NCBI RefSeq assembly: GCF_001437605.1
Contig: NZ_JQCQ01000012.1
Location: 1 to 44,907, forward strand
Length of the DNA: 44,907 nt
Direction of reading: 5' to 3'
Source of the DNA: Pediococcus argentinicus
GTDB taxonomy: Bacteria > Bacillota > Bacilli > Lactobacillales > Lactobacillaceae
Shown here one piece after another: positions 1 to 7,723 of the stretch. Each line of letters opens with the position of its first letter. The first letter of the stretch is position 1. The notes under the pieces were generated by a model. It was not told the origin of the DNA. It ran no database searches and saw only the letters and a program-made list of their open reading frames with translations. The position numbers were made by a program, and so were the translations under genes.

Positions 1-26
1 TTGTCCAATATCAGGGGTTCAGTTCA
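1..26. mobile_element. Probable IS3-family (IS150-type) terminal inverted repeat
   Basis: The first 26 bases, read on the minus strand, begin TGAACTGAACCCC and end TTGGACAA. That is the usual look of IS150-subgroup ends (TG at the tip, a CCCC block, then TTGGACA). The element body would lie to the left of the window. No transposase sequence is visible, so this is a call from the terminal motif only. Confidence 0.4.
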
Positions 27-94
27 ACTTGGCAATTGTAGTTATTTTTTATTTATTTGGAATGGTTTATAATAATATACGTTAAAAGGACAAT

Positions 95-124
95 AAAAAA
101 GATAGACAAAGGCCATTGTCTATC
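95..124 (-). terminator. Intrinsic terminator of the SDR operon
   Basis: A perfect 9-bp stem (101-109 with 116-124) is followed on the minus strand by six T (95-100). It lies downstream of the minus-strand SDR gene that ends at 207. Confidence 0.7.
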
Positions 125-160
125 TCACATGTTTACTATTGTCGCTTTGTAAATGTTGGA

Positions 161-186
161 AAGACTAACTTAGGTTAGTCTTTTTT
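161..186 (+). terminator. Intrinsic terminator, plus strand
   Basis: A 9-bp stem (161-169 with 174-182, loop TTAG) runs into a T tract at 181-186. It would stop transcripts entering from the left, for example from the IS end at the window edge. Confidence 0.6.
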
Positions 187-206
187 GTCATCATACAATG
201 AATTTA

Positions 207-902
207 TTACTTCAATTCCTCATGCAACTCCACCAACTGACCCTGATGATTCTTGCCATCCAAAACTAATTCGCTAATTTCTTGTCCAACTTGTTCGATT
301 GTGCTGAAACCAGGTAATTTTAAATTGTGATTCAAATCTGTTGTAACGGGACCGGGATGGACACTATATGTTTGAATACTGCGGCCATCTTTTTCAAAAT
401 CAACAGCCATTGATTCCATCATCACGTTTTGAGCTGCTTTTGTGGTTTTATATGCCAACGGATTCCAAACAGGATTAGGTACAGTTGGGATAGTGATATT
501 AACAATGGAACCGTGATTATTTTCGATAATTGGAATTAGACCATTAGTTAATTGAAAGGTGCCAAAAAAGTTCACTTGCATAGCTTGTTTTAAATCTTCG
601 ACAGTTATATCAGCGTTGTTTTGTTTGGCAGGCCCAGGGACACCAGCATTGTTAATCAAAATAGATGTTTCAGGATAGTCCGATTTAACTGTTTCAATCG
701 CTTGATCGATTGAACTGGAATCAGCTAAATCGACCTGAAGAAAATCAGCCTTAATACCTTGTGCCTCTAAATTATTAACAGCTTCCATGCCACGTTCTTC
801 GTTTCGTGCTCCGATCAGTACATGAACGTCGGTTTTTCCCAAGGCTTCAGCAATTCCAAATCCAATTCCTTTGTTAGCACCAGTAATTAAAATAGTTTTC
901 AT
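207..902 (-). CDS. Short-chain dehydrogenase/reductase (classical SDR)
   Basis: A 231-residue Rossmann-fold oxidoreductase. The cofactor motif TGANKGIG is at residues 7-14, NNAG at 84-87, and the catalytic Tyr151/Lys155 pair in YKTTK. The catalytic Ser expected about 13 residues before the Tyr is absent; Thr137 is the nearest hydroxyl residue. The substrate cannot be predicted. The ATG is 5 nt after the stop of the upstream epimerase gene, and its ribosome binding site (AGAGG) overlaps that gene's last codons, so the two are cotranscribed and probably translationally coupled. A terminator lies downstream at 95-124. Confidence 0.85.
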   Translation of the reverse strand: MKTILITGANKGIGFGIAEALGKTDVHVLIGARNEERGMEAVNNLEAQGIKADFLQVDLADSSSIDQAIETVKSDYPETSILINNAGVPGPAKQNNADITVEDLKQAMQVNFFGTFQLTNGLIPIIENNHGSIVNITIPTVPNPVWNPLAYKTTKAAQNVMMESMAVDFEKDGRSIQTYSVHPGPVTTDLNHNLKLPGFSTIEQVGQEISELVLDGKNHQGQLVELHEELK

Positions 903-907
903 TATAT

Positions 908-1954
908 TTACCTCTTTTTAGTTAATCCTGCATCAATAATAGACTTCTCAGCATCTAAAACGCTCTGCTTGGGAGCAATCGTTGGTTCCCAGTTTAATAA
1001 ATCATGGGCATTTTTACTACTCATTTTACGGTCGATTCCAAGTACTTTAGCTGTATCACGAATAGTGTGGTTAAATGGCGCAATCATTTTTAATAAGAAA
1101 TTTGGAATAACCATCGAAGGTACTTTCTTAGCATCTTCTGGATAGCCTTGTTTCAAAATGTTAGAGACGTCTTTCATACTATATGACATTTCATCCGAAA
1201 TGATAAATCGTTGTCCGGCTGCTTCCGGTGTTGTTAGAGCCAAAACGTGTGCACGAGCTAAGTCACGAACATCCACAACAGGCAAGTACATATCCATTAA
1301 TCCTGGCAAGCCACCTGTTAATAACATTAACAACAGAGAGTTAGAACCAGAAGCTTTACCACCTAAAATGGGACCGAATACTGCTACTGGTAAAATGGTT
1401 GCGAGTTCCATGTCGGGTGCTTCATTTTTAACATAATCCCAAGCTGCTTTTTCAGCTAATGTCTTACTTTTGTAGTAAGCGTCCATTGTTGATCCAGCAC
1501 CCATGTAGCTCCAGTCTTTTTCGGTGAAGATATAGTCATTTTTATCTTTCTTGTAGCCCATACCTGAGGCACCAAATGCAGATGTCATAACAACGCGTTG
1601 AACATGTGCTTGATGAGCAGCTTTCAAAACCCGTAAGGTTCCTTATTTGGCTGGTCTGATTAGTTCGTTTTCATCCTTTGGCATGGTTAAAGGTAGTGGA
1701 GAAGCAACGTGCATAACTAAATTAATATCTTGCATAGCCTCCGACCAACCATCGTCTTTGGTTAAGTCAGCTTCCACAAACTCTAACTTGTCAGTGTCAA
1801 AATGGTTTAGTTCTGCCAATCCATCAATAACATTGTTTTTCTTTTTTAACGAACGCATTGTTGTTCGGACTGAGAATCCCTCGTCCAATAAGTCGGCAAT
1901 AATGTATTTTGCGATATATCCCGTTCCACCAGTTACTAAAACTTTTTCGTTCAT
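908..1954 (-). pseudogene. NAD-dependent epimerase/aldehyde reductase, interrupted by an in-frame stop
   Basis: Two ORFs (1643-1954 and 908-1627) are one reading frame split by a single TAA at 1643-1645. Reading through gives a continuous extended-SDR protein of about 348 residues. The N-part has the cofactor motif TGGTGYIA. The C-part has MTSAFGA and YYKSK, the catalytic Ser and the Tyr-Lys pair. The residues around the stop, RPAK*GTLRVLKAA, match the family pattern PAKEGTLRVLKAA, so a GAA-to-TAA change is the simplest history. Family: dihydroflavonol-4-reductase-like aldehyde reductases. A TTG at 1627 with AAGGA upstream could allow reinitiation, but that product would lack the cofactor site. 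Divergent from the XRE regulator. Confidence 0.85.
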
Positions 1955-2002
1955 AATAATAATCCTCTTTTTAGTTTGAAATTTTTTCTGTTTGTGACTA
2001 TT

Positions 2003-2064
2003 ATTATAGCTAGCAATTATAATAGTTAAATATGGTAGTTTATACTAGTATAACGACTACTAGT
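2003..2064. promoter_or_regulatory. Divergent promoter region with ACTAGTA inverted repeat
   Basis: A minus-strand -10 (TATAAT, complement of 2003-2008) with TTTAAC upstream can serve the epimerase gene. On the plus strand a 7-bp inverted repeat, ACTAGTA (2044-2050) and TACTAGT (2058-2064), lies just upstream of the XRE start. A related CTAGT-GAT-ACTAG palindrome (2937-2949) sits before the next gene, which suggests a shared operator, probably for this XRE protein. This is inference from the repeated motif. Confidence 0.45.
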
Positions 2065-2079
2065 TTAAGAGGAATGTTT

Positions 2080-2907
2080 ATGAAAAATGAAGATCAGCGT
2101 TATCAAGAATTAGGCGATTTTTTAAAAACGCGTCGAGCAAAAATTACTCCAGAACAAGCCGGTATCACTAGCGTTGGACGACGAAGGACTCCAGGCCTGA
2201 GACGAGAAGAAGTCGCAACTTTAGCAGGGATTAGTCTAACCTGGTACACATGGTTAGAACAGGGCCGTGAAATCCAAGTTTCTGAACAAGTTGTTCAAAG
2301 CTTAGTTAAAGTATTACAACTTAATATGGAAGAAAGTACACATTTGTACGATTTAGCCCAGGTACCAGTTCCAATCCATATCACACCATTTGAAGGTGCA
2401 ATCAATCCGATGCTTCAGCATATGATCGACAGTCTGGAATATTCACCAACGCTAATTTTAGATTCTCGTTGGAATATAGTTGGAACTAATCATATATTGG
2501 ATAAGGCGGTTAAACTGGAAGGGATTAGTCATTTTAAAAATGAAAACTTATTGCGATTGATGTTTACCAATGCGAAATTTATGGCAACAATGCCAGAATG
2601 GAGTTCAGTGGCTGAGATTATGACGGGGCGTTTTCGTAAAGAATTTGGTCGTAATATTGAAGATCCGTGGATGAATGACTTTGTTGATCAATTAATACAA
2701 GATAGTACTGAATTTACTCGACTTTGGGCCTTGCATGATATCAATAGTGAAGAGGAACATGAAAAAACTTTTCAAAATGATAAAATCGGTGATGTTAGTT
2801 TTGAAGAAACGAGCTTTGATGTATCGGGAAATATGCAACTAAAAATGTATGTTTTTACGCCCAAAGATGAAATCAGTAAATCTAGAATCAAAAAACTAAA
2901 CGCTTAA
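2080..2907 (+). CDS. XRE-family regulator with MmyB-like ligand domain
   Basis: 275 residues. The N-terminal helix-turn-helix (about residues 10-75) contains the family hallmark TPGLRREEVATLAGIS and WYTWLEQGR. The C-terminal two thirds matches the MmyB-like PAS-type ligand-binding domain architecture. I chose the ATG at 2080 because AAGAGGA (2067-2073) is correctly spaced; a start further upstream would add residues unlike the family. It is divergent from the SDR pair, the usual place for regulators of redox enzymes in lactobacilli, so the SDRs are likely targets. The inducer is unknown. Confidence 0.85.
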   Translation: MKNEDQRYQELGDFLKTRRAKITPEQAGITSVGRRRTPGLRREEVATLAGISLTWYTWLEQGREIQVSEQVVQSLVKVLQLNMEESTHLYDLAQVPVPIHITPFEGAINPMLQHMIDSLEYSPTLILDSRWNIVGTNHILDKAVKLEGISHFKNENLLRLMFTNAKFMATMPEWSSVAEIMTGRFRKEFGRNIEDPWMNDFVDQLIQDSTEFTRLWALHDINSEEEHEKTFQNDKIGDVSFEETSFDVSGNMQLKMYVFTPKDEISKSRIKKLNA

Positions 2908-2936
2908 CTTTTACTTTTGATAAAACACGGTCTAAA

Positions 2937-2949
2937 CTAGTGATACTAG
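2937..2949. promoter_or_regulatory. CTAGT-GAT-ACTAG palindrome in promoter of 2969 gene
   Basis: A 5-bp inverted repeat with a 3-nt centre overlaps the probable -10 region (GATACT, 2942-2947) downstream of TTGATA (2917-2922). It shares ACTAGT with the repeat upstream of the XRE gene. Confidence 0.35.
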
Positions 2950-2968
2950 AACAATTGGAGGTGGGCAT

Positions 2969-3607
2969 ATGACGAATGTTTTAATTATTGGAGCAACCGG
3001 AACGATTGCACAATTTACTCGTGAATTTTTAGAGGATGATGCCACGATTAAGGTATTTCCATATGTGAGAAATATCGATAAACTAGATAATCAATCAAAT
3101 GCGATTGTTGGTGATGCAACTGATGAAAGTCAGTTGGTTGAAGCGATTCGCAATAATCATATTGACATTGTGTATTCTAATTTAGGACCATATCACATGG
3201 TTGAAATGGCACAAAGTGTGTTAGGTGCGATTCAAGCAACGAATGTAAAACGTATAATTTGGATAGCAACGTCCGGTATTTATGATGAACTACCAGCTAG
3301 TCATCAAGAACTCGCTAAAGAACAACTTGGCGAAACCAGTGATGCTGATAGCTATCTCGGAGACCAACGTTTAGCAGCAGATATGGTGGCGGAAAGTGGA
3401 TTAGATTACACAATTATTCGTCCAAATTGGCTACAAAACGGGGATGAAGTTCAAGATGTTCGGATTACGCATCGCAATGATCAACTTTCTGGTGGTCCAA
3501 TTAATCGAATTACAGTCGGTAGTTTTATTGCTGATTTAATCCGTCAACCTAATCAATATATTGATGATTCAATTGCTGTAAGTACGGACAGCGATGAGGA
3601 TTATTAG
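2969..3607 (+). CDS. NAD(P)-binding atypical SDR (NmrA/NAD(P)H-binding family)
   Basis: 212 residues. The N-terminal glycine motif GATGTIAQ, the WIATSGIY strand and the IIRPNWL motif mark the NAD(P)H-binding atypical SDR family (PF13460-like). These proteins often act as NAD(P)-dependent reductases or redox sensors; the substrate cannot be told. A good ribosome binding site (GGAGGTGG) precedes the ATG. The stop is only 1 nt before the GTG of the following lipoprotein gene, so the two are cotranscribed. Confidence 0.8.
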   Translation: MTNVLIIGATGTIAQFTREFLEDDATIKVFPYVRNIDKLDNQSNAIVGDATDESQLVEAIRNNHIDIVYSNLGPYHMVEMAQSVLGAIQATNVKRIIWIATSGIYDELPASHQELAKEQLGETSDADSYLGDQRLAADMVAESGLDYTIIRPNWLQNGDEVQDVRITHRNDQLSGGPINRITVGSFIADLIRQPNQYIDDSIAVSTDSDEDY

Positions 3608-3608
3608 G

Positions 3609-4454
3609 GTGAAATTTTTCAAATACATTTTATGTCTATCGATTGTCTTTATTGCTGGCTGTGCACCTAAGAATACTCATGTTACTTCTGCCAAACATTC
3701 TCAAGTTAAGATAACGAAAAAGGTTGAGTATACTGATAACACGGATAAAAAAGTAAACAATATTTTAAAATCGGTTAAAGATTCGAGTGTTGGCGTTTAT
3801 TATGAAAGTTTAGAAAAACATGCAAAGCCAGCTGGAGTACATGAAAACATGGTGTTTTATGCAGCATCAGTTGCTAAACTTCCAGTAGTCGCTTTTGTTC
3901 AGAATCAGATTAATCATAATAAACTCAGCCTTGATACTAACCTGCCATATCAAGCGAGTGCTAATCAAGTGCCTTCAGCAATGGTTAGTGGAGGTACAGG
4001 AGTTTTACAATTTAAAAATCATCAGGCCGAGTACACAATATCCGATTTGTTGAAATGGACTGTTAGAAATTCTGATAATCAGGCCAGCAATCAACTTTTA
4101 GCACAGGTTTGCTATAAGAATCCCAAAGAATTTAAGCAGTTCATTTATCAGACCTATGGCAGTAAAGATTATACAAAGTACTTGTCAGCAAAACAAGCTG
4201 GTCAGTTGATTAAAACTATTTATCATCAAAGTGGTCCAGCCAATATAGATTTGAAACATACCGATTGGCAAAAATCGAAAATTGGCAAGTTACCAGTAGA
4301 CGTTGAACACAAAATTGGAATTAATGATGCGTACAATCACGACGCAGCTATTGTGTTGGGTAAGCATCCATTTGTGTTAACGGTGATGACTAAGGGATGG
4401 TCTGACCAAAAGATTAGTGATTTGGCTAAACGAATTTATAATGTAATGAGCTAA
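3609..4454 (+). CDS. Class A beta-lactamase-like serine hydrolase, lipoprotein
   Basis: 281 residues, secreted and lipid-anchored: a short basic N-terminus, a hydrophobic stretch and lipobox IAGC with Cys18. It carries three penicillin-recognising-enzyme motifs: S87-V-A-K90 (SxxK), S155-D-N157 (SDN) and a later K-I-G triad in HKIGIND. Such proteins in lactobacilli are usually annotated as serine hydrolases; resistance activity is not implied, and I could not identify a convincing omega-loop Glu. I chose GTG 3609 over ATG 3594 because TGAGGA (3595-3600) is 8 nt upstream of the GTG and the lipoprotein signal starts there. No clear terminator follows immediately. Confidence 0.8.
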   Translation: MKFFKYILCLSIVFIAGCAPKNTHVTSAKHSQVKITKKVEYTDNTDKKVNNILKSVKDSSVGVYYESLEKHAKPAGVHENMVFYAASVAKLPVVAFVQNQINHNKLSLDTNLPYQASANQVPSAMVSGGTGVLQFKNHQAEYTISDLLKWTVRNSDNQASNQLLAQVCYKNPKEFKQFIYQTYGSKDYTKYLSAKQAGQLIKTIYHQSGPANIDLKHTDWQKSKIGKLPVDVEHKIGINDAYNHDAAIVLGKHPFVLTVMTKGWSDQKISDLAKRIYNVMS

Positions 4455-4615
4455 AAAATATAAAATTATGGATTAAATGAGATAAAGAAATTATACTGGT
4501 ACTAGTGAAGTTACAGTAAATGAATACACAAGTGAATCTCTATAAGCGTCTGATTAACGTTTTATATAGTCTCACAACTAATACTCCTTCTGAGAATCCT
4601 ACTTATAAGAGAGTA

Positions 4616-4650
4616 TTCAAAAAGCCTACCAATTTTGGTAGGCTTTTTTT
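4616..4650. terminator. Bidirectional terminator
   Basis: A perfect 12-bp stem (4621-4632 with 4635-4646, loop TT) has a T run on the plus side and a run of five T on the minus side. It separates the serine hydrolase from the convergent ABC operon. The 4455-4615 stretch has only an imperfect hairpin (4580-4618) and no credible gene. Confidence 0.85.
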
Positions 4651-5416
4651 ATCCTTCAAACACCGTAAACAAGTTATCCATCGTAATCGCATCACGTTCG
4701 GCGCCACGTAGATCATTAGTTACTGAACCATTTTGTAATGAAATCAAGCGATTACCGTAGTTCAAAGCATCTTCCAAATGATGAGTAATCATCAAAGCGG
4801 TTAGCTTATCTTCAGTAATTCGTTGTTGTGTAGCTTCCATTAACTCTTGGCTGGTTTTGGGATCTAACGCAGCGGTATGTTCGTCCAATAAAATGATATC
4901 GGGACGTTTGATTGTTGCCATCAAGAAGCTCAATGCCTGACGTTGTCCACCTGATAAATTGCCAGTTGGTGTCTTTAAACGTTGATTTAATCCATTTGGC
5001 ATAGTGCTTGTTAATTTTTCAAATTTATCAGCTTGTTTGTTTAATCCGCGTAGTCTTAATCCACGTCGTTGACCACGTTTTTCAGCTAAAAGTAAGTTTT
5101 CAGCAACTGTCATACGGGGTGCAGTTCCTAGCTTAGGATCCTGGAACACACGACTGATATACTTAGTTCTTTTTTCTTCTGATAAATGGGTGATGTCCTT
5201 GCCTTTAAGTAAAACCTGTCCCTCATCAACGGCTAAATTTCCAGCGATGACGTTGAAAAGGGTTGATTTACCAGCACCGTTAGAACCTAAGAGGGTAATA
5301 AAGTCGCCGGCATAAACGCTTAAATTAATATCGTTCAAGATTTTAATTTGGTCTGGCGTATTTTTATTTACATAAGTAGAAACATGTTTTAATTCTAAAA
5401 TTGGTTGATTAGTCAT
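4649..5416 (-). CDS. ABC transporter ATPase of TrpXYZ-type importer
   Basis: 255 residues, cytoplasmic energy-coupling subunit. Walker A GSNGAGKST, signature LSGGQ and Walker B IILLDEHTAALD are all intact; DEH in place of DEP is common in this small importer family. It is the third gene of a three-gene operon (binding protein, permease, ATPase). The ATG at 5416 is preferred to 5422 because the AGGTG site lies about 8 nt upstream; the start overlaps the end of the permease gene. The family is called TrpXYZ in streptococci; a tryptophan substrate is supported here by the leader upstream. Confidence 0.8.
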   Translation of the reverse strand: MTNQPILELKHVSTYVNKNTPDQIKILNDINLSVYAGDFITLLGSNGAGKSTLFNVIAGNLAVDEGQVLLKGKDITHLSEEKRTKYISRVFQDPKLGTAPRMTVAENLLLAEKRGQRRGLRLRGLNKQADKFEKLTSTMPNGLNQRLKTPTGNLSGGQRQALSFLMATIKRPDIILLDEHTAALDPKTSQELMEATQQRITEDKLTALMITHHLEDALNYGNRLISLQNGSVTNDLRGAERDAITMDNLFTVFEG

Positions 5417-6329
5417 TGTCATTCACCTGCTTCTTTGGAATTTCAACACCACGTCGTAATACACGACCGAGTCCTAATTTAGTACGAATAGTTGGTAACA
5501 TTAAGCATAGAGCTAGAACAACGGATGAAATTAAGTTCAAGTCGTTTGTTCCAAATCCGGCTTTCAAAACGAGCAGGAGAACGAAACGGTAAATTACACT
5601 ACCACAGACAACTGCGACTAAGCGTTGGTTCATAGTTAATTCACCGAAGACCACTTCACCAATAATGATCGAAGCTAGTCCGATAACGATGATTCCGATA
5701 CCCATGTTAACGTCAGCGTAATCATTGCTTTGGGCGATTAAAGCACCAGATAAGGCGATTAAACCGTTTGAAACCATTAATCCCATGTTCTTCATTTGAT
5801 CAGTTGCAATTCCGAGTGATTTTGCCATTTTTTCGTTGTCACCTGTGGCAATAAAAGCTTGTCCTAATTCAGTTTGTAAGAAAAGTGCTAGCAGGACAAT
5901 AACGATGATAATAATGAATAGTCCTAAAGTGACACTGTCGAAGAACTTAGGTAATGATTCTAAGAATGAGTTTGTGAAAAATGATTGTTTACCTAACAAT
6001 GAAATGTTTGAAGTTCCCATGATTCGTAAATTAACAGAGTAGCATGCGGTCATAACTAAGATTCCAGCGAGTAGAATTGGAATACGACCTTTGGTATAAA
6101 GGAGGCCAGTTATTAATCCAGCAACCATTCCAGCTAAGAAAGCAAGAATAGTAGCAAGTAGTGGACTCATGCCGTGCGAAATGGCAGTGACACAGACGGC
6201 TGCACCCAGAGGAAACGTTCCTTCGACCGTCATATCAGGGAAATCTAAAATTCTAAAAGTTAAAAATAGTCCGATACCAAGTAAGCCCCAGAGGAGCCCT
6301 TGTCCAATTGCAGATGTAATTAAATTCAT
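5409..6329 (-). CDS. ABC transporter permease of TrpXYZ-type importer
   Basis: 306 residues with about eight to nine hydrophobic segments, of the branched-chain-amino-acid-type permease family (BPD_transp_2). The N-terminus FRILDFPDMTVEGTF is characteristic of the permeases paired with ABC_sub_bind (PF04392) proteins. Its ATG overlaps the stop of the binding-protein gene (ATGA), and its 3' end overlaps the ATPase gene. Membrane translocation pore of the importer. Confidence 0.85.
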   Translation of the reverse strand: MNLITSAIGQGLLWGLLGIGLFLTFRILDFPDMTVEGTFPLGAAVCVTAISHGMSPLLATILAFLAGMVAGLITGLLYTKGRIPILLAGILVMTACYSVNLRIMGTSNISLLGKQSFFTNSFLESLPKFFDSVTLGLFIIIIVIVLLALFLQTELGQAFIATGDNEKMAKSLGIATDQMKNMGLMVSNGLIALSGALIAQSNDYADVNMGIGIIVIGLASIIIGEVVFGELTMNQRLVAVVCGSVIYRFVLLLVLKAGFGTNDLNLISSVVLALCLMLPTIRTKLGLGRVLRRGVEIPKKQVNDND

Positions 6330-7321
6330 TTGATCAGTTCCCCTTTCTTTTGAGCCTCTTTAATCAGTGAGTCTGGGATGTGAACGCCCATTTTTTGAGC
6401 TTGTTTTATATTGATGGTTAAATCGCCATGACGAATGAATTCGACCGGAGTTTCTTTGACTTTTTCACCCTTTAAAAGGCGACCGGCCATCTTACCAGAC
6501 ATCACACCGAGTTTGAATTGGTTAACGCTGTAAGTTGCAACACCACCGGCTTTTACCATTGAATCAACAGCAGGGAAGACGGGGACTTTTTCGGCGTTGG
6601 CATTCTTAACTAAAGTGCTCATGGCTCCGGCAACGGTATTGTCAGTAGGAACATAGATTGCGTCAACTTCTTGAGCCATCGTTTGAGAAACCTGGTTCAA
6701 GTCATTTGAGTTAGCAATCGAGTAAGCTTTCAATTTAATATTTTGTTCTTGGCAAAGTTGTTTGAACTTCTTGTATTGAGTAACAGCAGAGTTATCACTG
6801 GACGTGTAAATGATTCCCAATGTCTTCATTTTTGGCATTAGCTTTTTGATTAAGCCAAGTTGTTCATCTAATGGAGCTTGATCAGAAACTCCGGTGATAT
6901 TTTTACTTGGTTTGTTCAAATTAGTAACTAAACCGGCACTCTTTGGATCAGTGACAGCACCCATGACGATTGGAGCTTTGTCCATAACGTCAGCTAGTGA
7001 AATAGCCGAAGGGGTAGTGATTCCGATTGATAAATCTACGTCTTCATTCGCAAATTTTTCACTCATTATTTTTAAATTACTTTGATTACCTTGCGCATTT
7101 TGATAATCAATTTTGATATTCTTACCCTTTTCAAAGCCTTCTTCTTTCAGACCTTGATAGACACCTTTTTGAATTTGGGCGAGGGCCGGTTGATCCATCA
7201 ATTGTAACAGACCAATCTTTGGAATCTTATTTTTGGGAGCTGTTTGGTGATTTTTACTGGTAACAAATGCAAAACCTAAAAATCCAAATATAATAACGAT
7301 AAAACCAACTAATCTTTTCAA
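6326..7321 (-). CDS. ABC transporter substrate-binding protein (TrpX-type)
   Basis: 331 residues. An N-terminal signal/anchor (KRLVGFIVIIFGFLGFAFV) with no lipobox Cys is followed by an ABC_sub_bind fold: PKIGLLQLMDQPALAQIQKG, then IGITTPSAISLA and VMGAVTDPKSAGLV, typical of this family. I chose the TTG at 7321, which has AAAGGAG 8 nt upstream; any earlier start would translate through the leader terminator hairpin. It is the first gene of the operon and captures the ligand outside the cell. Tryptophan as ligand is an inference from the leader peptide and family name. Confidence 0.8.
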   Translation of the reverse strand: MKRLVGFIVIIFGFLGFAFVTSKNHQTAPKNKIPKIGLLQLMDQPALAQIQKGVYQGLKEEGFEKGKNIKIDYQNAQGNQSNLKIMSEKFANEDVDLSIGITTPSAISLADVMDKAPIVMGAVTDPKSAGLVTNLNKPSKNITGVSDQAPLDEQLGLIKKLMPKMKTLGIIYTSSDNSAVTQYKKFKQLCQEQNIKLKAYSIANSNDLNQVSQTMAQEVDAIYVPTDNTVAGAMSTLVKNANAEKVPVFPAVDSMVKAGGVATYSVNQFKLGVMSGKMAGRLLKGEKVKETPVEFIRHGDLTINIKQAQKMGVHIPDSLIKEAQKKGELIK

Positions 7322-7329
7322 ATTCTCCA

Positions 7330-7602
7330 CTCCTTTTATTTTGAGGGCTGAACACTTTGTAGAAAATAAAAAGGACAACCCTCGTGGGATTGTCCTTAAT
7401 AAATTAAACACAAAACCCGCATGATTTTTATAAAATCCATGCGGGCTTTCATCACAAATGAGCCGGCACAGATACGATCTGTTGTTCAGGTCGTATCTGT
7501 ACGTGAAGTACTACAACCTGATTACCGGCTTTGCCAATGGTTATTCAATTGTTGAACTTGTTTTTTACTCATTTGCATATCCAACTTTCAATTCATTAAT
7601 TG
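7330..7602 (-). ncRNA. Structured 5' leader of the TrpXYZ-type operon with tandem terminator hairpins
   Basis: About 270 nt of untranslated RNA. Elements on the minus strand, in transcript order: a short ORF (7572-7522); a 6-bp helix 7525-7530 with 7461-7466 enclosing a perfect 10-bp hairpin 7491-7500 with 7468-7477; a long hairpin 7416-7428 with 7432-7445 ending in TTTTG; and a strong terminator 7371-7381 with 7386-7397 followed by TTTTTATTTT. The bases around the short ORF's start (7568-7575) are also complementary over 8 bp to 7455-7462, next to the outer helix. I find no T-box motif. This looks like a translation-sensitive attenuator. Confidence 0.7.
7522..7572 (-). CDS. Candidate 16-residue Trp-codon leader peptide
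   Basis: The predicted peptide is MSKKQVQQLNNHWQSR. It has one Trp codon, four codons before the stop. The stop is followed directly by TCAGG (7521-7517), which can pair with CCTGA at 7490-7486 and so compete with the main hairpin. The ribosome binding site is weak (TTGGA); an in-frame ATG two codons earlier (7578) is an alternative. No homologue is recalled; the call rests on position, composition and structure. Confidence 0.5.
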   Translation of the reverse strand: MSKKQVQQLNNHWQSR

Positions 7603-7608
7603 TTTATG

Positions 7609-7638
7609 AGTATACCTAATAAAGTTTTCATTTGTCAA
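7609..7638 (-). promoter_or_regulatory. Promoter of TrpXYZ-type operon
   Basis: TTGACA (complement of 7633-7638), an 18-nt spacer and TATACT (complement of 7609-7614) make a near-consensus promoter. Transcription would start near 7602. Confidence 0.75.
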
Positions 7639-7660
7639 TGGTGATTGTGAAAAAATATTT

Positions 7661-7689
7661 TTGATTGATTTATGAATAATATTTATCAT
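7661..7689 (+). promoter_or_regulatory. Probable promoter of the GNAT gene
   Basis: TTGATT (7661-7666), 17 nt, TATCAT (7684-7689). A better-looking TATAAT at 7702-7707 is too close to the ribosome binding site to be the -10. Confidence 0.4.
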
Positions 7690-7723
7690 AATAAAAAGTA
7701 ATATAATCTCAGGAGCAAAGTAC

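Noticed and set aside
1158-1979. Plus-strand ORFs of 92 and 110 residues opposite the epimerase
   Set aside because: Shadow frames antisense to a recognisable oxidoreductase; no ribosome binding sites.
4520-4711. 63-residue plus-strand ORF
   Set aside because: It runs through the bidirectional terminator at 4616-4650 and into the antisense of the ABC ATPase gene; no ribosome binding site.
6326-7411. 361-residue form of the substrate-binding protein
   Set aside because: Its first 30 codons would be the leader terminator; TTG 7321 has a proper ribosome binding site and signal sequence.
7330-7602. T-box or purine riboswitch in the leader of the ABC operon
   Set aside because: No T-box antiterminator core and no purine riboswitch core could be found on the transcribed strand.
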